Part shown: in pieces, positions 27,035-35,897 of the stretch | Numbering within the stretch: position 1 is the stretch's first letter | Layout: every line of letters starts with the position of its first letter | Assembly: GCA_034506175.1 (NCBI GenBank) | Contig: JAPDQB010000009.1 | Location: 1 to 64,000, forward strand | Source: a candidate division KSB1 bacterium | Lineage (GTDB): Bacteria > Zhuqueibacterota > Zhuqueibacteria > Zhuqueibacterales > Zhuqueibacteraceae | DNA: 64,000 nt | Direction of reading: 5' to 3' | The notes under the pieces: generated by a model | Database searches by the model: none | Told to the model about the DNA's origin: nothing | The model's input: only the letters and a program-made list of their open reading frames with translations | Position numbers and translations under genes: made by a program

Positions 27035-27149
27035 GAGGCCGCTTGGCCCGTGGCAAAAAACCGGGTGCGAGAAATTTCCACACCCCGATGGCCAATGCCC
27101 CTAAGATGAGCAGCAAAAAGACGCCGATGGTTGAGCGTTTGATGGGCAT
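27035..27149 (-). pseudogene. Direct repeat, right copy: orphan 5' fragment of SBP-OmpA gene
   Basis: Read on the minus strand it still encodes MPIKRSTIGVFLLLILGALA, identical to the start of the gene at 25884, then runs into unrelated sequence. The 312-bp gap 26946-27257 holds this fragment and nothing else recognisable. Confidence 0.8.
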
Positions 27150-27257
27150 AACTGGTTGCCTGTTGCTGGTCGTTGGTTACAGATTACTTTAGGTTCGCCG
27201 AACCTTGAAAATCGCAGCGTTATCCTCGAAAATCATGCAGATCATCGCGGTTTATAT

Positions 27258-28094
27258 TCAGGTTGAATTCTCATTGAGATCATCTATGATAATTTGTTGA
27301 GTGTTTAGAAGACTGCGTGCCACAAGCTCTGTAAATGGGCTTAAATTCCCTGCATCGGCCAACCCCAGGGTTTCCAAATAAGCGCGTCTTTGCTCTTTTC
27401 TTATTATTGCCGGCACATAATGTTTTTTTATTAAAATGAGATTCATCAAAATTCTGGCACCGCGACCATTGCCATCATCAAAAGGATGAATCCGAACCAA
27501 ATTATAATGAGCCACTGCTGAAATCACAACGGGATGTTTGTGAACAAAAGATTCTTGTATCCATTTGAAAAGTTCGTTCATTTCTGCAGGGACATGTAAA
27601 GGTTCTGTATAGCGGTGGATAGTTCCGTCCGCTTGCAGTACATGGTTGGGTAATCGTTTATACTCTCCGGGGGTTGCAGGTTGTTGCACTCTTTGTCCCA
27701 TTTCATTGAGGGCTTCCGTATGGGTGATTCCTGACAACAATAATTTGTTAAATTCTTTCATCAATCCCGGTGTAATCGGACGTTCATCTTCAATAATTTG
27801 ATATAAATAGTCGATGGCCTCTGCATGGTTGCGTGCATCCAAGAAATCTTTGAAGGGTTTCCCTTCAACGGTCAAGCCTTCACGAAGAAAAAAATACGTT
27901 TCTCCTTTGGTTAATGTACTTCCTTCCAAGGCATTGGAATCGTAAGTCCACTCAATGCGTAATTTTTCCTGAATGGTCGACCAGATTGCTTCTTGAAAAG
28001 GCTTTTGTGAGTTGATTTTTTCTTGTAAGGTGTCAATCTCCTCGAGGAGTTGGGTCAATGACAAAGTCTCTTCAACATTGTAAAACTGCGCCAT
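27258..28094 (-). CDS. Fic-family AMP-transferase
   Basis: About 278 residues. ATG 28094 is chosen because AAAGGAGG lies 8 nt upstream; earlier in-frame starts overlap that site. The Fic motif HPFDDGNGRGAR is intact with catalytic His near residue 203. The N-terminal helix carries SNALEG (~residue 54), the (S/T)xxxE(G/N) inhibitory motif of class II Fic proteins, so the enzyme is self-inhibited. The Fic_N region EWTYDSNALEGSTLT is typical. Fic enzymes transfer AMP (or other groups) to target proteins, often acting as toxins. It interrupts the SBP/PspA gene set between the HEPN pair and the vWA gene. Confidence 0.88.
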   Translation of the reverse strand: MAQFYNVEETLSLTQLLEEIDTLQEKINSQKPFQEAIWSTIQEKLRIEWTYDSNALEGSTLTKGETYFFLREGLTVEGKPFKDFLDARNHAEAIDYLYQIIEDERPITPGLMKEFNKLLLSGITHTEALNEMGQRVQQPATPGEYKRLPNHVLQADGTIHRYTEPLHVPAEMNELFKWIQESFVHKHPVVISAVAHYNLVRIHPFDDGNGRGARILMNLILIKKHYVPAIIRKEQRRAYLETLGLADAGNLSPFTELVARSLLNTQQIIIDDLNENST

Positions 28095-28175
28095 CTTCAT
28101 CACCTCCTTTTTCAAGCAGATAAGATTTTGCCATACCCAGGGAATTCAAAGATCATCTGTGTCCTTGTGAATCAA

Positions 28176-28973
28176 TCACTGCTTCGATTCACTTGGCTGC
28201 CCCGCCAGCGCCTCAAACGCCTTCGCATCATAAAACTCCGTCTCCGCCACGGTCGCTTCGAGCGCTTTGGCCAAGTCTTCAAAATTATCCGCGGCGCGAT
28301 AAGAAACGGCGTATCGGCGCAGCGGATGATCTTCTTGGATGCACAAGCCGATGGCGTAAATCGGAATCGCTTTCTCGGTGGCAAATTCGGCAGCTTGTGG
28401 AAGGTCATCGGCGAGGCCGTCGGTGACGACGATGAGGCGGAACTCGCCGTAGCCGAGCTGCTTCTCGCGTTGGCGCGCCAAAACTTCGGCGCCGAAGCGG
28501 ATGGCTTCTGCCAATGGCGTGCCGCCGCCGGCTTCGACGGCGTTAATCGCCTGCAGGAAAGCGGCCATGTTATTCGATCCCAACGGCACGACTTCACGCT
28601 CGGCACGGCTGCGATGATTCTCGTCAAAAACATAGAGGCCGAGATTGACGTCTTCCGGCACTTTTTTGAGAAATTCCGCCACCGCCCATTTCGCGCCTTC
28701 GAGCTTGCGTTTGAAGGTTTGATCGCCGCCGCAGTCGCTGCTCAACGGATCGCGCATGCTGCCGCTGCCGTCGAAGATGAAATAGAAGTTGCGGGCTAAG
28801 GAAATTTGTCCGAGGTCTGAAGTTGCGATGTCCGAAGTCGGCCCGGTTTGCGCCGGGGTTTCGATTTTACCTGGATCGGCAGTCGAGGTTTGCTGATTTC
28901 GTTCTCGTCGTTCACAACCAACTGAAAGCAGAATCGCGAACAAGAAATAAACGAAATAGTTGAAGTTTTGCAT
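28176..28973 (-). CDS. vWA-domain lipoprotein
   Basis: 265 residues. The lipobox LLSVGC gives a lipidated Cys near residue 20. A Thr/Pro/Gln-rich linker runs to ~55. The vWA domain fills ~60-250 with an intact MIDAS: DGSGSM near residue 68, a Thr in GGTPLAEAI and TDGLADD later. MIDAS domains bind a metal and a protein partner. Lipidation puts it in the periplasm at the inner or outer membrane, near the two SBP-OmpA proteins of the same cluster, which could be its ligands. Confidence 0.85.
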   Translation of the reverse strand: MQNFNYFVYFLFAILLSVGCERRERNQQTSTADPGKIETPAQTGPTSDIATSDLGQISLARNFYFIFDGSGSMRDPLSSDCGGDQTFKRKLEGAKWAVAEFLKKVPEDVNLGLYVFDENHRSRAEREVVPLGSNNMAAFLQAINAVEAGGGTPLAEAIRFGAEVLARQREKQLGYGEFRLIVVTDGLADDLPQAAEFATEKAIPIYAIGLCIQEDHPLRRYAVSYRAADNFEDLAKALEATVAETEFYDAKAFEALAGQPSESKQ

Positions 28974-28992
28974 AATGTCATCAATGATTTTT

Positions 28993-29088
28993 TGAACGCG
29001 GATGACGCGGATAACACGGATTATTACGGATTTTTTAGAGGCGTTAATCCATGAAAATCCGAGTGATCTGCATCATCCGTGTTGAAAG
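28993..29088. repeat. ATCCGTG-family inverted repeat, diverged
   Basis: GACGCGGATAACACGGATTA on the left is mirrored by ATCCGAGTGATCTG and ATCATCCGTGTTG on the right. It fills most of the gap between the vWA gene and the small membrane protein. Confidence 0.65.
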
Positions 29089-29152
29089 CTCTTGCTGCCA
29101 TCGCGCAAACTCCATCAGCTCGGCTTCGATTTGTTTCAAGCGAAACAGTCCG

Positions 29153-29549
29153 TTACTCTTCCAGTAGTTTATCCCGAATTTGTTTAATGCTGGCTCTGGA
29201 CTTCTCTCGTTCTTCTGAGAGTCTTCGAACCTTCTCCTGGTTCACTGGTTTGTCCTCAAAGGCGTACAAATATTCGATGGTGCTTTTAATGTAATTCTGA
29301 ATTTCTGAATAGCTTTCTTCTCCAAGCCAAAATCTGTTTTTATTAGCCAAATCTATGAGTTCGCTCTGGAGGCTGTCGCTTTGCCTGAAAAGAGTTTTGA
29401 AAAATTTTCGATCTTCCTTCAAAACTCGTTATTTTTTCAACTACATTCGTCGCAAAGCTCCCCATCAATATCAAAAGTATGCCAATCAAAAACTTGTCGA
29501 CTGAAACCTTTATGAGTTCATCCTTTAGATTTTTATTGATGAATGGCAT
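29153..29549 (-). pseudogene. Small membrane protein with coiled-coil tail, apparently frameshifted
   Basis: The first frame (from 29549) encodes a TM helix (FLIGILLILMGSFATNVVEKI) and then becomes nonsense-like. The second frame (from ~29422) continues KFFKTLFRQSDSLQSELIDLANKNRFWLGEESY and ends in a charged helix. NNRFWLGEE-type sequences follow a TM helix and coiled coil in known single proteins, so one gene of ~130 residues with a one-base shift near 29420 is the best reading. Two overlapping genes remain possible. Confidence 0.5.
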
Positions 29550-29594
29550 TCAATTCATCCTCCTCAGCATGGCGTCGCGCCTTAATTGTCAAAC

Positions 29595-31331
29595 TCACTG
29601 AATCGGCATAAACTCGGTTGCTTCCGCTTCCACCTGTTTGAGGCGAAAAACGACGCGGCGATTGGCGGCCCATTCTTCGCGAGTTTTGGGCGGATTGTGT
29701 TTCGGATTCGAGATTCCCATTCCGGCTGCAACAAGGCGAGACTCGTCGAGCACGATGCCGCGTTTCTTGGCATAAGCCAAAAAACTTTGTATAACCGACT
29801 GGGCTCTTTCATACGAAAGATTCTTTGAAGCTTGAATCATTTGATTGATCACCGGTTGCGGCGAACCCTTTGCACGTTCTTGTAAAATCCGCTGCGGGTC
29901 GGAGTGTCCTTCAACAATAAAAAGCGCGCCGGCATACGTTTGCGCCAACTCCAGTGCTTTTTGGAAATCCGCGGCATATTTGCTCTCGGGAAAATCGTTC
30001 TGGTTCGGCTCGAAATTGATTTCGGTAAGAAAGAGCGTGCCTTCTTCGGCCCAGGTTTCGGTTTCGACAGCGAGCTTCTTTTCAACTTTCTTCGGATCGA
30101 AGGCGGGTTTGGCAAGCGTGACACCCGCAGTATTTTTCAGGCCAACAGCGAGTTTCGCATAATCCCAATTAGCGTGATTGAGCGGCGCTTTGGCGGAGAG
30201 CAGCCCGAGGCTTAGCAGTGAGCTTTGAATTTCATTGGTGAGGCGCTCGAAATTTCGCAGCGTGCCCTGGCCGGTGAAGAAGGCGACGTTGCCGGGATAG
30301 CCGACAAATTCGCAGTCGCCAAGCAACGCTTCGGCATCGGCGGTGGCTTGTGGGCTGCCGAGCAGAATGTCGGCGGCTTTGCCGAGCAGTTGCAGGTTTT
30401 CGGCTTGGCGGGAGGATTTTTGCTGCTGTAATTGTTGCAGCGCTTCTTGCGCGCGCAGCAGGCCATGCGTGAGTTTTTCGACTTCGCTGCGGTTGCGCTC
30501 GAGATAATCCGAGCGCACGGCGTAAACATCCGCGATGATGCGCGAGGCGGTTTTCGTTGTGAGCAAAATTTTGGCGCCCTTGACCGACATTTCCGCGCCG
30601 GTGCCGACGTTGCCGCCGGAGGTGAGCGCGAGCGCATCGGGAATGATGACCATCGCCGCGTCGATGGTTGGATCGACCCGCATGGCGCTGGCCGGATCGG
30701 TGGCAACGCCCTTGGTGTCGTAGGGAGGAAGCGTGAGATCGGGAAGCCAGGCGAGGGTGACATCACGAAATGAAAGGCCGTCGTCGGCTAATACTTTGCC
30801 GAGGTATTCAAGATGCGGACCATACGCTTGCAGCGCAATTTTTTTGCCGCGCAGGTCGCGCACGCGTTTGATGTTGCCGCGCACGACCATCGCATCGCCG
30901 CCGGTCGACCAGGTCAGTTGATAAAACGGCACAAGGTTGACGCCCTTCGCCGCGAAAGCCGCGCCTGCCAAGTTAATCATGCCCATGGTGCCGCGCAGAT
31001 ACGGCGTTTCGCCGTCCAAACATTTTTGTGCCTGGGTGACGAAATTGTCTTCGCGAAAAATTTCAATCGCCAGGCCTGCGTCATCAAAGATTGAGCCTTT
31101 TTGTGTCGAGGCGGCGCCATTCGCATAGATCGTGGCGATATCGCCGCCCCAGGTAATCACCGGCAGCTTCACCGCGCCAGCGCTGCGCACGGATTTGGCG
31201 GAACCGGCGAGGATGGCGCTCAACGATTTCGGCGTGTCAAGATACTTTGCTCGTTGCGCGAATGCTTCAGGCGCCGTAAAGCTACAGAGCAACATGACCA
31301 CCGCGAAATGATAAAAAAGCATGCGTTTCAT
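29595..31331 (-). CDS. Exported solute-binding protein fused to OmpA domain
   Basis: 578 residues. A cleavable signal peptide ends near EAFAQ. Residues ~50-400 are an NMT1-like binding fold: LPVITWGGDIATIYANG, YQLTWSTGGDAMVVRG, RDLRGKKIALQAYGPH. Residues ~440-575 are an OmpA-like domain: FIVEGHSDPQ, LSYERAQSVIQSFLAYAKK, NRRVVFRL. The layout equals the protein at 24316 but with a signal peptide in place of a TM anchor. It is the first gene of the minus-strand set, so promoter elements for the set may lie just upstream. Confidence 0.85.
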   Translation of the reverse strand: MKRMLFYHFAVVMLLCSFTAPEAFAQRAKYLDTPKSLSAILAGSAKSVRSAGAVKLPVITWGGDIATIYANGAASTQKGSIFDDAGLAIEIFREDNFVTQAQKCLDGETPYLRGTMGMINLAGAAFAAKGVNLVPFYQLTWSTGGDAMVVRGNIKRVRDLRGKKIALQAYGPHLEYLGKVLADDGLSFRDVTLAWLPDLTLPPYDTKGVATDPASAMRVDPTIDAAMVIIPDALALTSGGNVGTGAEMSVKGAKILLTTKTASRIIADVYAVRSDYLERNRSEVEKLTHGLLRAQEALQQLQQQKSSRQAENLQLLGKAADILLGSPQATADAEALLGDCEFVGYPGNVAFFTGQGTLRNFERLTNEIQSSLLSLGLLSAKAPLNHANWDYAKLAVGLKNTAGVTLAKPAFDPKKVEKKLAVETETWAEEGTLFLTEINFEPNQNDFPESKYAADFQKALELAQTYAGALFIVEGHSDPQRILQERAKGSPQPVINQMIQASKNLSYERAQSVIQSFLAYAKKRGIVLDESRLVAAGMGISNPKHNPPKTREEWAANRRVVFRLKQVEAEATEFMPIQ

Positions 31332-31538
31332 TTTATTGTCTCTCCAAAAGTTTTTGAACCATTCGACATGAAATTACGAGAGCGATCGCACAAAAGTTTT
31401 ATGCCGGAAATCAAATCGAAAAAATTTTTGACGTGTGTTATGATCGCCGGCATAAATAACTCAGTCGCAGCGCCTAAAAAATTCTGGAGCGGCGTCCTTT
31501 TAAGATCAATATAATAGGATTTGAGAAGATTTTCAATT

Positions 31539-31588
31539 GAAAAAAGAAAACCCCAGGCTTCCGCGTTGCCAGCGGAGGCGACTGGGGC
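31539..31588 (-). terminator. Rho-independent terminator of the DNRLRE-protein gene
   Basis: On the minus strand CCCCAG and CTGGGG close a GC-rich stem with an inner CCTCCGC/GCGGAAG pairing, followed by TTTTCTTTTTT. It lies ~22 bp after the stop codon at 31610. It also separates this gene from the SBP-OmpA operon; the rest of the 278-bp gap shows nothing else. Confidence 0.85.
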
Positions 31589-31609
31589 TATATTGAAAAG
31601 CGATCGTTC

Positions 31610-32650
31610 TTATCGTATGAACATGAGCTTTCGCGTTGCCGTAAAAGCGCCGGCTTCGAGGCGATACAAGTACACGCCGCTGGCCACCCTTTCTCCGGCG
31701 TCATTTGCGCCGTTCCAGGTGATTTGTTTTAATCCCGCGGCTTCAGGCGCATCGATGAGCGTCCGGATTTTTTCGCCGCGAAGGTTGTAAATCACCAGCT
31801 TGACGTTCGCTTGCTGCGGCAGTTCATATCGAAAAAGCGTTTGCGAATTGAAGGAAGAGGCAGCAAAAGGGTTGGGGAAATTTTCGTGCAGCGCAAATAC
31901 TGTCGGCTGGCTCGGATGATCTTTGACGGCGACGGTGGGAGTGTAACTTACAGTTAGAAACGGGCGAACACTGGTGTCAGGATTTTCCCGGGTGTCAAAC
32001 CGTTTGGAATTTGCTGCTACATTTTCAGTGCCACGCAACAGCCAGCCAAAGTTGGTTGAGGGCGCATTCAGCCAGCTTTGCACGTCGTTCACCATTTGCG
32101 GCGTCGAACCCCAGGTATAAAAACCAATACTCGACACCATCTGGCTATCGCTGGCCGTGGCGGCGAAGTCGCCGCCAGCAGTCGTCCAAAAAACCGTGTT
32201 GAAAAACCGATGTATCCACGTCGCGTCGCCGGTTGTCGACGCCGCCCCGCTGCCTTCTTGGCTGGCGGCGTTCGACGAGCCTTCACCCCAATCCGCCAGC
32301 ACGCGATGCAGTTTGACGAATTGCACACCGGAGATGGTCCGCGACATGTGAAGCCTGAGCGTGACGCTGTGGATGGTGGAACCCGCAGGGATATTGCCGG
32401 CGATGTCAAACGCCAACAAACCACGCCGACGTTCTGCCCTGGCCGTGCTGCCCACAAAAAAGTGCTGCCCCGCGCCGTTGCTGAACGCGCCGGTGCTGCT
32501 TTCGTAAAGAGTGTTATCTTTGCGGGCGGGAATCTGGATTTGAGTCTGCGCCGAAGCGGTTGGCGCGATGAGACCGGTGACGGTGGTTACTTTGATTATC
32601 AGGGAAAAAATTTTTGCGATTGGCGATCTTTTGCTTTGGGGGTTGCGCAT
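31610..32650 (-). CDS. Secreted DNRLRE-domain protein with type IX-like sorting tail
   Basis: The start at 32650 gives a signal peptide (MRNPQSKRSPIAKIFSLI... ending SAQ); the in-frame start at 32728 would bury it. About 346 residues. Residues ~40-225 form a DNRLRE-type beta sandwich: ARKDNTLYES, RRGLLAFDIAG, SVTLRLHMS and a conserved W in DWGEG. The last ~90 residues carry ENFPNPF and end TRKLMFIR, the sorting domain. DNRLRE domains are surface carbohydrate- or matrix-binding modules. A terminator follows. Confidence 0.85.
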   Translation of the reverse strand: MRNPQSKRSPIAKIFSLIIKVTTVTGLIAPTASAQTQIQIPARKDNTLYESSTGAFSNGAGQHFFVGSTARAERRRGLLAFDIAGNIPAGSTIHSVTLRLHMSRTISGVQFVKLHRVLADWGEGSSNAASQEGSGAASTTGDATWIHRFFNTVFWTTAGGDFAATASDSQMVSSIGFYTWGSTPQMVNDVQSWLNAPSTNFGWLLRGTENVAANSKRFDTRENPDTSVRPFLTVSYTPTVAVKDHPSQPTVFALHENFPNPFAASSFNSQTLFRYELPQQANVKLVIYNLRGEKIRTLIDAPEAAGLKQITWNGANDAGERVASGVYLYRLEAGAFTATRKLMFIR

Positions 32651-32782
32651 AACTTTCGTCTGCTCAATAATAGTTGCTTGGAGAAAGAATCTTGTTGGCG
32701 ATGAAATACTGACCGGCCACTTTTGCACGATTTGTTGGACAGCTAAATTGTGTCATTGTGACCGGCCAGTCATGGTGAGGCA

Positions 32783-35671
32783 TTATCTCATCAAAATCAT
32801 TTTGCGTGTCATGGAAAAATCGCCGGCCTCGACTCGATAGAGGTAGACGCCGCTGACCACGCGAACGCCGGCATCGCTGGCGCCATCCCAAGTGATGTGC
32901 TTGAATCCTGCGGCTTCTTCCGCATCCACCAACGTCCGAACTTTTTTGCCGAGCAGGTCGTAGATAGCAAGCTTGACGTGAACGTTTCTCGGCAAATCAT
33001 AGCGGATGGTGGTGGCCGGATTAAACGGGTTCGGATAGTTCGCCAGCAAGGCAAATTGCCGGGGCAGCGGCGTAGACTCACTTGCGACGCCAGTTCTGAG
33101 CAGAATATCGGTGGTGTCAACCGGCGTTAATTGATAGTCACCCCGAAAATCGCCCAACACGCCTTCAAAATCAAAAAGACCGGGAGGAACGGGCCGGCCG
33201 ATGACTCTTGAATCACCGCTGTTGCCAATGCGAAAAGTTGCGGTGTCGCCTTCATCGCGAACCATATAACTCGTGGCGGCCCTAAAGGTCGCGTCTGTGG
33301 TCGGCAGGAGGAACAAACTGTTGACGCGGATCAGCTCGCTTTCATATTGCTCGCCGTTGCGAGCCACCTCTGTCAGCGTTACCACTTGTGGGGCTGGCAA
33401 GGGGTTGTTGCGAGATAACACTTGAAAGACGAAAGGCTGTGCGGAGGTCGCGGTAAGCTCCTTTAAATTGTTAAATTCGGCGAGCACACCGGAAACCCGC
33501 AGACGGTCTCCCTTGCGCACATCGCCATTAGTGATGGCTGTGCGCAACGGCCCGCTGGTTTGAAAAGTCGGAATGGCGGCGGTGGCGTCTTGAATGTAGG
33601 CAAATCGGCCTAATGCGCGAGTGACAATGCCCTCCACAGTGACAGTTGTGCTATTGCTCTTGACTCGTGCCGCGGCGATGTTGATGGGAACACCTCCTCG
33701 TCGCAGCACTAGCGAGTCGCTTGCGGAAGCTTTCTGCAAGCTTCCGTCCGAGCTATAAACCCGATGATACAGGCGCGCCGAGTCTCCCACAGCGACATTG
33801 GCAAGAGCCAATAAGGAATCCAAGATTGCAAAATTGGTCGTGAACGATGTCGCATTTCCAACATTGCGATTCACCAAAATATTGGAAAACTGCCGATCAC
33901 CGGAAAGCTGCCAGATATAGACGACCAGATTGCGGTTCGGATCTGTCACCGCATTCCAGGTCGCAGAAAGTGTGGTGCTACCAGAACCTTCAATCTTTAT
34001 GGAAGCGCCTGAAGGCGGGCCGGTAATCATGGTTTGGCCTGGAAAGGCGTTGGGATCAAACAAGAGCTGGCCGCGCAGTTCACCGCCTGGGAAGCCCGTG
34101 GTATGAACATTTGCATAAAGCTCGCCGGCTTGAAAGGCGGCGGCTTGCTGGGCCGTTAAGGCAAAAAAATTGCCCGCGGCTTCAAAGACGCCACTGCGTT
34201 TATTCGCTGCCACCACTGGAACCAAGCCGATGGCGATGCTACCGTTTTGACCGGCAGGGGCCAAATGCAAATGTGAGCCGCCGGCGACATTGGGATTAAA
34301 ATCATTTGCCAAGTTGTTGAACGATCCCGTCACAACCAGCCGCGTGCCACTGACTTCTGCAATCACTCCGCCATTGCCCGAGCTGGTCACGGGTTGGACT
34401 TCATTTCTCCCACTTAACCAGGCATGATAATACGAATAATTCTCAGGCAAAACTTGCCCGCGTATTTCGCCGCCCGGCGAGGTGGTGGTGTGAATGTTGG
34501 CGTAGAGCTTGCGCGCCCGCAAGGCCACGATCTGAGAATCCACCAGGGCAAATTTGTTTTTTGCGGCCTCAAAGATGCCACTGCGAAGTCCCGCATCCAC
34601 CGTGGCCATCAAAGGAATGAGAATGCCGCCATTTCGTCCGGCCGGCGCGAGGTGAAGATGCGCGCCGCCGGCAATATTGAAATTGAAATCTCCCGCCAAG
34701 CCGCTGAACGACCCGGATACCGTCAGATCGTCGCCGTCCAGCTCGAAGATGAGCGCGCCTCGAGCCGAGGTTTCAACCGGCGGCACTTCCTGGCTTCCGG
34801 TCAAGTTGGTGCGGAATAAGTCAGAGTCCATGGGCACTATTTGGCCGCGCAATTCACCGCCGGGATATGCCGTCGTGTGAACGTTGGCATAAAGCCGGCG
34901 GGCTTCCAGAGCGTCTTTTAGCGCCGAGGTTAAAATGATTTTGTTGGCGGCCGCCTCAAAAATGCCGCTGCGGTTGTCCGAAGCTACACTTGGCACGAGC
35001 CCAAATTGAATGGGGCCATTCTGCCCGGCGTATCCGAGATGGATGTGCGAACCGCCGGCAACAGCCGGATTGAAATCGCTCGTGAGATTGTTAAATGAGC
35101 CGGACAAGGTGAGCGTGTCGCCTTTTAACTCGCCAACGAGCGCGCCAAAACCAGTACTGTTGATTGCCGGCACCTCGTTGCTTCCCGCCAAATTAACGCG
35201 ATAATAAGCATCCGCCTGTGGAAGGAGCTGGCCGCGTATTTCACCACCGGGATAGAGCAACGTATGAATATTGGCGTAGAGCTTGCGCTCATGCAGCGCG
35301 ACGTACTGTGCCGGTGTGAGCTTGAAAGTATTTTGCGCCGCCACGAAACTGCCGCTGCGGTGATCGAGTCCCAGCGTGACCACCAACTCGATCACGATGC
35401 CGCCGTTTCGACCTGCCGGAGCGAGATGCAAATGTGCTCCTCCCCGAACGCCGTGATTAAAATCCGATAACAGACCGCTGAAGGTTCCGGTGACAACCAG
35501 TTGGCTGTCGGATAGCGTTGCAGTGATCTGGCCACTGGCCGGTGTATTTACCGGCGGTACCTCCTGCGAGCCATTTAACTTTGCGATGAACTGAACTTGC
35601 GCTTGTGAACTTTGGTAAGCAAACAAAAACATCGCAAAGGCGAAAAAAAACCATAGCATTTTTTTCATCAT
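32783..35671 (-). CDS. Secreted protein with four CHRD domains and sorting tail
   Basis: 962 residues; AAAGGAGG precedes the paired ATG codons at 35671/35668. A signal peptide ends near SQAQ. Four CHRD (chordin) domains of ~130 residues occupy ~25-545, each with the pattern GSxEVPPV...GGAHLHLAPAG...LYANIHT...PGGEIRGQ. Next come an Fn3-like segment (~555-650), an OB-like/DUF5689-type domain (~665-800), and the NYPNPFNP sorting domain ending MTRKMILMR. The CHRD repeats keep paired His residues that could bind metal. The function is a surface or extracellular one; the role of bacterial CHRD is unknown. Confidence 0.9.
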   Translation of the reverse strand: MMKKMLWFFFAFAMFLFAYQSSQAQVQFIAKLNGSQEVPPVNTPASGQITATLSDSQLVVTGTFSGLLSDFNHGVRGGAHLHLAPAGRNGGIVIELVVTLGLDHRSGSFVAAQNTFKLTPAQYVALHERKLYANIHTLLYPGGEIRGQLLPQADAYYRVNLAGSNEVPAINSTGFGALVGELKGDTLTLSGSFNNLTSDFNPAVAGGSHIHLGYAGQNGPIQFGLVPSVASDNRSGIFEAAANKIILTSALKDALEARRLYANVHTTAYPGGELRGQIVPMDSDLFRTNLTGSQEVPPVETSARGALIFELDGDDLTVSGSFSGLAGDFNFNIAGGAHLHLAPAGRNGGILIPLMATVDAGLRSGIFEAAKNKFALVDSQIVALRARKLYANIHTTTSPGGEIRGQVLPENYSYYHAWLSGRNEVQPVTSSGNGGVIAEVSGTRLVVTGSFNNLANDFNPNVAGGSHLHLAPAGQNGSIAIGLVPVVAANKRSGVFEAAGNFFALTAQQAAAFQAGELYANVHTTGFPGGELRGQLLFDPNAFPGQTMITGPPSGASIKIEGSGSTTLSATWNAVTDPNRNLVVYIWQLSGDRQFSNILVNRNVGNATSFTTNFAILDSLLALANVAVGDSARLYHRVYSSDGSLQKASASDSLVLRRGGVPINIAAARVKSNSTTVTVEGIVTRALGRFAYIQDATAAIPTFQTSGPLRTAITNGDVRKGDRLRVSGVLAEFNNLKELTATSAQPFVFQVLSRNNPLPAPQVVTLTEVARNGEQYESELIRVNSLFLLPTTDATFRAATSYMVRDEGDTATFRIGNSGDSRVIGRPVPPGLFDFEGVLGDFRGDYQLTPVDTTDILLRTGVASESTPLPRQFALLANYPNPFNPATTIRYDLPRNVHVKLAIYDLLGKKVRTLVDAEEAAGFKHITWDGASDAGVRVVSGVYLYRVEAGDFSMTRKMILMR

Positions 35672-35897
35672 GAGCCTCCTTTCTGTGGGGTGGATTTATT
35701 GGTAGAAAATCGTTGATTGGCTTCGAAACAACTTGTTCGTCACATCAAAACCGATGCCGCAGAAGTAGAAACCTTGAAATTGCTAAATTTGGAAAGGAAG
35801 CCCCTCAAACAAATGGGAGAAATTGATCAAGTGTTTGTAGAATTTAAAAACATGCCTACCAAGGAATTGTATAAAATACAACCGTTATTACCTGCGG

